Assembly (NCBI RefSeq): GCF_022790535.1
Contig: NZ_LOHG01000001.1
Coordinates: forward strand, 437,067 to 501,066
Direction: 5' to 3'
Source of the DNA: Pseudomonas maioricensis
GTDB taxonomy: Bacteria; Pseudomonadota; Gammaproteobacteria; Pseudomonadales; Pseudomonadaceae
DNA length: 64,000 nucleotides
The notes under the pieces are model-generated. The model saw only the letters and a list, made by a program, of their open reading frames with translations, made no database searches and was not told the origin of the DNA. This document shows, piece after piece, positions 61,443-64,000 of this stretch; the stretch's first letter is position 1, and the number at the start of each line of letters is the position of its first letter. The position numbers and the translations under genes are program-made.

Positions 61443-62635
61443 GAGGCGTCTCCGATAATCAGGCTGATGTTGTTGCCACCGAAGGCAAAGGAGTTGCTCA
61501 TCAAGTAGCGCTGGGGCGTTTGCGCCAGGCGGGTGTGTGTATCAGTCCACTGCAAGGACGGCAGCGCCGGGTCGGGCTGGCCATCCCAGGCATGAGGGGG
61601 CAGCGCATGGTCGGTGTTTTCCGATGCCAGGCTCAGCCAGCAGAACGCGACTTCCAGCGCCCCGGCTGCGCCCAGCGTGTGGCCGGTCATGGGTTTGGTC
61701 GAGGAGCACGGCACGCCGTCAGGGAAAACGGCTTTCACTGCGAGGCTTTCCATCGCGTCGTTGTGCGGCGTCGCAGTGCCATGCAGGTTCAGGTAGCCGA
61801 TCTGCGCAGCTGTCAGTCCGGCATTGTCCAACGCCTGTTGCATGGCCTCACGAGCACCGCGTCCGCTGGGTTCTGGCGCCGAAATATGGTGCGCGTCACA
61901 GGTTGCACCCGCGCCCAGCAAGGCAATCGAATGCTCGCCGCTGGCTTCGCGGGTCATCAGAAACAGTACGGCGGCTTCACCGATATTGATCCCGTCACGA
62001 TTGCGCGAAAACGGATTGCAGCGCTGTGGCGAAACCGCCTCCAGCGAAGAAAAGCCGTTAAGCGTGAGCTTGCACAGCGTATCGACCCCGCCGCAAAGCA
62101 CTGCGTCGCACAGGCCGATATCCAGTGCACGCCGGGCACTGAGCAGCGCGCGCGCGCTCGAAGTGCAGGCCGTGGAAATCACATAAGACGGGCCGCTCAG
62201 TTGCAACCATTCCGAGAGGAACGTTGCCGCCGCGCCGAGTTCTTGCTGCTGGTAGTGGTAATCGGCGGGAAATTGCTGGTCGCTTAACCAGGCTGCAATA
62301 CCGCGCCCGGCTTCGTCTATGCCCGAAGTGCTGGTGCCGAGAATCACGCCGATGCGATGGCTGCCATAGCGTTGGATGGCCTGACGGATTTGCGGCTCGA
62401 TTTGCAGTGCTGCCGCCAGTAACAGCCGGTTATTGCGGCTGTTGTGGGCTGCCAGAGAGTCAGGGATGGGCGGCAACTCTGTTTTCACGGCGCCTACCGG
62501 CAAGACTCGCTCTGGTACCCAGCCGCCTTCCTCGACCATGCCGGACGTGTCCGCGGCGAACAGCCGACGCGCGACCTCTTCACGACCACTGCCTAAAGAG
62601 CAGATCAGACCCAATGCATTCAGGTAAGCGCTCAC
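61439..62635 (-). CDS. Beta-ketoacyl-ACP synthase (ApeO-like)
   Basis: A 398-residue condensing enzyme with the catalytic Cys in ISTACTSSARAL and histidines in NLHGTATPHND and MTGHTLGAAG. In aryl polyene synthesis the ApeO synthase pairs with a chain-length factor (ApeC), not seen in this window and presumably upstream beyond 64000. It overlaps the lipoprotein gene and the dehydratase gene by 4 bases each. Confidence 0.87.
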   Translation of the reverse strand: MSAYLNALGLICSLGSGREEVARRLFAADTSGMVEEGGWVPERVLPVGAVKTELPPIPDSLAAHNSRNNRLLLAAALQIEPQIRQAIQRYGSHRIGVILGTSTSGIDEAGRGIAAWLSDQQFPADYHYQQQELGAAATFLSEWLQLSGPSYVISTACTSSARALLSARRALDIGLCDAVLCGGVDTLCKLTLNGFSSLEAVSPQRCNPFSRNRDGINIGEAAVLFLMTREASGEHSIALLGAGATCDAHHISAPEPSGRGAREAMQQALDNAGLTAAQIGYLNLHGTATPHNDAMESLAVKAVFPDGVPCSSTKPMTGHTLGAAGALEVAFCWLSLASENTDHALPPHAWDGQPDPALPSLQWTDTHTRLAQTPQRYLMSNSFAFGGNNISLIIGDAS

Positions 62636-63129
62636 TGCACGGCCTCGCTATTCAACGGGCTGATGCCATAGTTGATTCTGTCGTTTTTGCCGACCAGGAC
62701 GATTAATCGAAAGGTGTCCGCGCTGCTGTATTCCACGCCCCAGCGCTCATCAAAAATGCGCTGCGTCCCCCGGCGCTGCGCCGTGGGGTAATTGCGATTC
62801 AACTCGCTGTCTGGTGTCAGGGCAAACAACAATGCAGCGAACAACTCTCGGGCCTCGGCGTTGGGCGGCAACAGACCGTCGGCCTGCCATTGACCCTCAA
62901 TCAATTGCTGACGCGCTAGCGGAATACCCAGCGGGTCCATGAGTGACCAGCGCAGGCCGTTGGCTTCCTGCTGAATCACCAGCAACCAGTCTTGACGCTG
63001 ATCGGCCTGCTGACGTTGCACGTGCAGTTGCATCGGCAAATGCAGATTGGGGACCGAGACAGGCAACGGTGCTCTGCTGGCGCAAGCGGTCAGCAGCAGG
63101 ATTGAGGCGATCAGCAATGCGCGAATCAT
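62632..63129 (-). CDS. DUF3261 lipoprotein
   Basis: A 165-residue lipoprotein. The signal peptide MIRALLIASILLLTAC ends in a lipobox with Cys16. The body is beta-rich, with LHVQRQQADQRQDWLLVIQQ and a C-terminal EYSSADTFRLIVLVGKND segment. DUF3261 lipoproteins are constant members of aryl-polyene-type clusters and may take part in placing the pigment in the outer membrane. Overlaps its neighbours by 4 bases. Confidence 0.83.
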   Translation of the reverse strand: MIRALLIASILLLTACASRAPLPVSVPNLHLPMQLHVQRQQADQRQDWLLVIQQEANGLRWSLMDPLGIPLARQQLIEGQWQADGLLPPNAEARELFAALLFALTPDSELNRNYPTAQRRGTQRIFDERWGVEYSSADTFRLIVLVGKNDRINYGISPLNSEAVQ

Positions 63130-63860
63130 GTGTTATCACCCTCCAGAGGCTTGCGCGCCACCACGTTGACCAGCGTTTCTTCACGCTGGCCGACGGGGGC
63201 TGGCTTACGCAGTTTCAGACGTTCCAGCAAACCGAAATCGCTGGAGCGGCTCCACCAAAGATACGGGTAAGAAACGTTTTGTGCACCAAACTGAAAGCCT
63301 TGGTCGCGGAGCATTTGCAGGTACTGTTCGGCGCTCTTCTGCACGTGCATTGGGTGGCGGAACAGCCAGCGGATAACCCACGTATCGATATAGGCTTCGG
63401 TGGACTCGGCGAATAGCAGATAACCACCGGGCTTGAGTACCCGGTAGAACTCGGCGAGGGCTTGCTCCTGCTCCACCAGATGGTGAAAGGTCTGATGGCA
63501 GAAGAGAATATCGACACTGGCATCTGCCAGTTTCAGCGCGGCGCAGTCACTGCCGATCAATTCGACGTCAATGCCGTGAGCACGGGCTTCTGCACGGCTC
63601 ATGGTCAGGCTGTCGGGGTCAGCGTCTACGCCCAGCAGGCGTGATGGCGCAAACACGTCGCACAGCCGCTTGAATGACTTGCCCTGACCACAACCCGCAT
63701 CGAGCAGTACCGGCTGGCTCGGCGGTGCGCCGTCAAACAGGCTGCGCAGGTCGTCGATTGCCACCCGCAGCACGCGGTGTTGCCAGGTGTGGCTGCGCAG
63801 GAACCACAAGCCGAAACGGGTTTCTTCGACGTATTTGTCGCTCAGGAATGGCCCGCTCAT
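63126..63860 (-). CDS. SAM-dependent methyltransferase of the polyene cluster
   Basis: A 244-residue class I methyltransferase. Motif I is VLLDAGCGQGKSFKRL, followed by LLGVDADPDSL, and motif post-I contains VDILFCHQTFHHL. Aryl polyene head groups are often methylated, so ring methylation is the likely role, by context. It overlaps both neighbours by 4 bases. Confidence 0.82.
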   Translation of the reverse strand: MSGPFLSDKYVEETRFGLWFLRSHTWQHRVLRVAIDDLRSLFDGAPPSQPVLLDAGCGQGKSFKRLCDVFAPSRLLGVDADPDSLTMSRAEARAHGIDVELIGSDCAALKLADASVDILFCHQTFHHLVEQEQALAEFYRVLKPGGYLLFAESTEAYIDTWVIRWLFRHPMHVQKSAEQYLQMLRDQGFQFGAQNVSYPYLWWSRSSDFGLLERLKLRKPAPVGQREETLVNVVARKPLEGDNT

Positions 63861-64000
63861 TGAGGTGTGCTCGCGCAGATTTCAGACAGCATGCGCAGGC
63901 GGCGCTTGGGTTCCGCTACAAACGGATTGCGCTCGTCCCAAGCGTAGCCAGCGAGGATTGCACAGATCATGCGGCGGATATCCCGCGTGCTTTCCGGGTA
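63857..64000 (-). CDS. C-terminal end of an oxidoreductase of the polyene cluster (partial)
   Basis: The last 47 codons of a minus-strand gene running off the window, ending GYAWDERNPFVAEPKRRLRM...CASTPQ. The stop overlaps the methyltransferase start (ATGA). By position, and by the look of the C terminus, it should be the FAD-dependent oxidoreductase (halogenase-like) of aryl polyene clusters; the visible part is too short to prove this. Confidence 0.5.
   Translation of the reverse strand, partial: YPESTRDIRRMICAILAGYAWDERNPFVAEPKRRLRMLSEICASTPQ

Overview
The window reads as chromosomal core sequence of a fluorescent-type Pseudomonas (P. fluorescens / P. putida / P. syringae lineage; I cannot fix the species). 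Evidence: a mcl-PHA locus phaC1-phaZ-phaC2-phaD facing phaI-phaF, a GacA-controlled RsmY-type small RNA, high-GC codon use, and a gene order from the rsmE/tat region to hemE and the MFS/LysR pair that matches my memory of the P. aeruginosa PA5029-PA5072 region. No tRNA, rRNA, CRISPR array, insertion sequence or prophage was seen.

Layout. 0.3-2.1 kb: acyl-CoA dehydrogenase, followed by a GacA box and an RsmY-like sRNA with eight GGA motifs and a terminator. 2.4-6.9 kb: a 53-aa YqaE/Pmp3 membrane peptide and two tandem chemoreceptors with a probable helical-bimodular (HBM) sensor. 7.1-13.3 kb: a minus-strand block ubiE-ubiJ-ubiB-hisI-hisE-tatA-tatB-tatC-rsmE (ubiquinone synthesis, histidine synthesis, Tat export, 16S rRNA methylation). 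13.4-20.8 kb: polyhydroxyalkanoate (PHA) storage: a PHA-system protein, phasins PhaI and PhaF, then PhaD, two synthases and the depolymerase. 21.2-28.8 kb: DUF971 protein, hslV-hslU protease, argS with a SPOR-domain protein, priA. 29-34.2 kb: rpmE, a secreted nuclease, malic enzyme, PBP1A. 34.4-49.1 kb: plus-strand pilMNOPQ-aroK-aroB-(DamX-like)-gltB-gltD, covering type IV pilus assembly, shikimate pathway and glutamate synthase. 49.7-52.9 kb: one accessory gene, a 1078-aa protein resembling the large dermonecrotic-toxin-like (DUF6543-type) proteins of Pseudomonas, inserted between gltD and hemE. 53.1-58.3 kb: hemE, a divergent MFS/LysR pair and a third chemoreceptor. 58.6-64 kb: the 3' end of an aryl-polyene-type fatty-acid-like gene cluster (two ketosynthases, ketoreductase, dehydratase, DUF3261 lipoprotein, methyltransferase, cut-off oxidoreductase).

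Nearly every larger gap holds a REP/REPIN-like palindrome. Many share the outer end CTGTAGGAG (others have TGTGGGAG or TGTTGGAG) but carry one of several different inner arms. One is built inside-out and one has a hairpin inserted in one arm. No transposase for them lies in the window.

The most interesting items are the RsmY-like RNA, the orphan toxin-like gene with a distinct C-terminal module and no evident immunity gene, and the mosaic palindrome system. All functional names rest on reading the translated sequence and on memory of the families; no database search was run.
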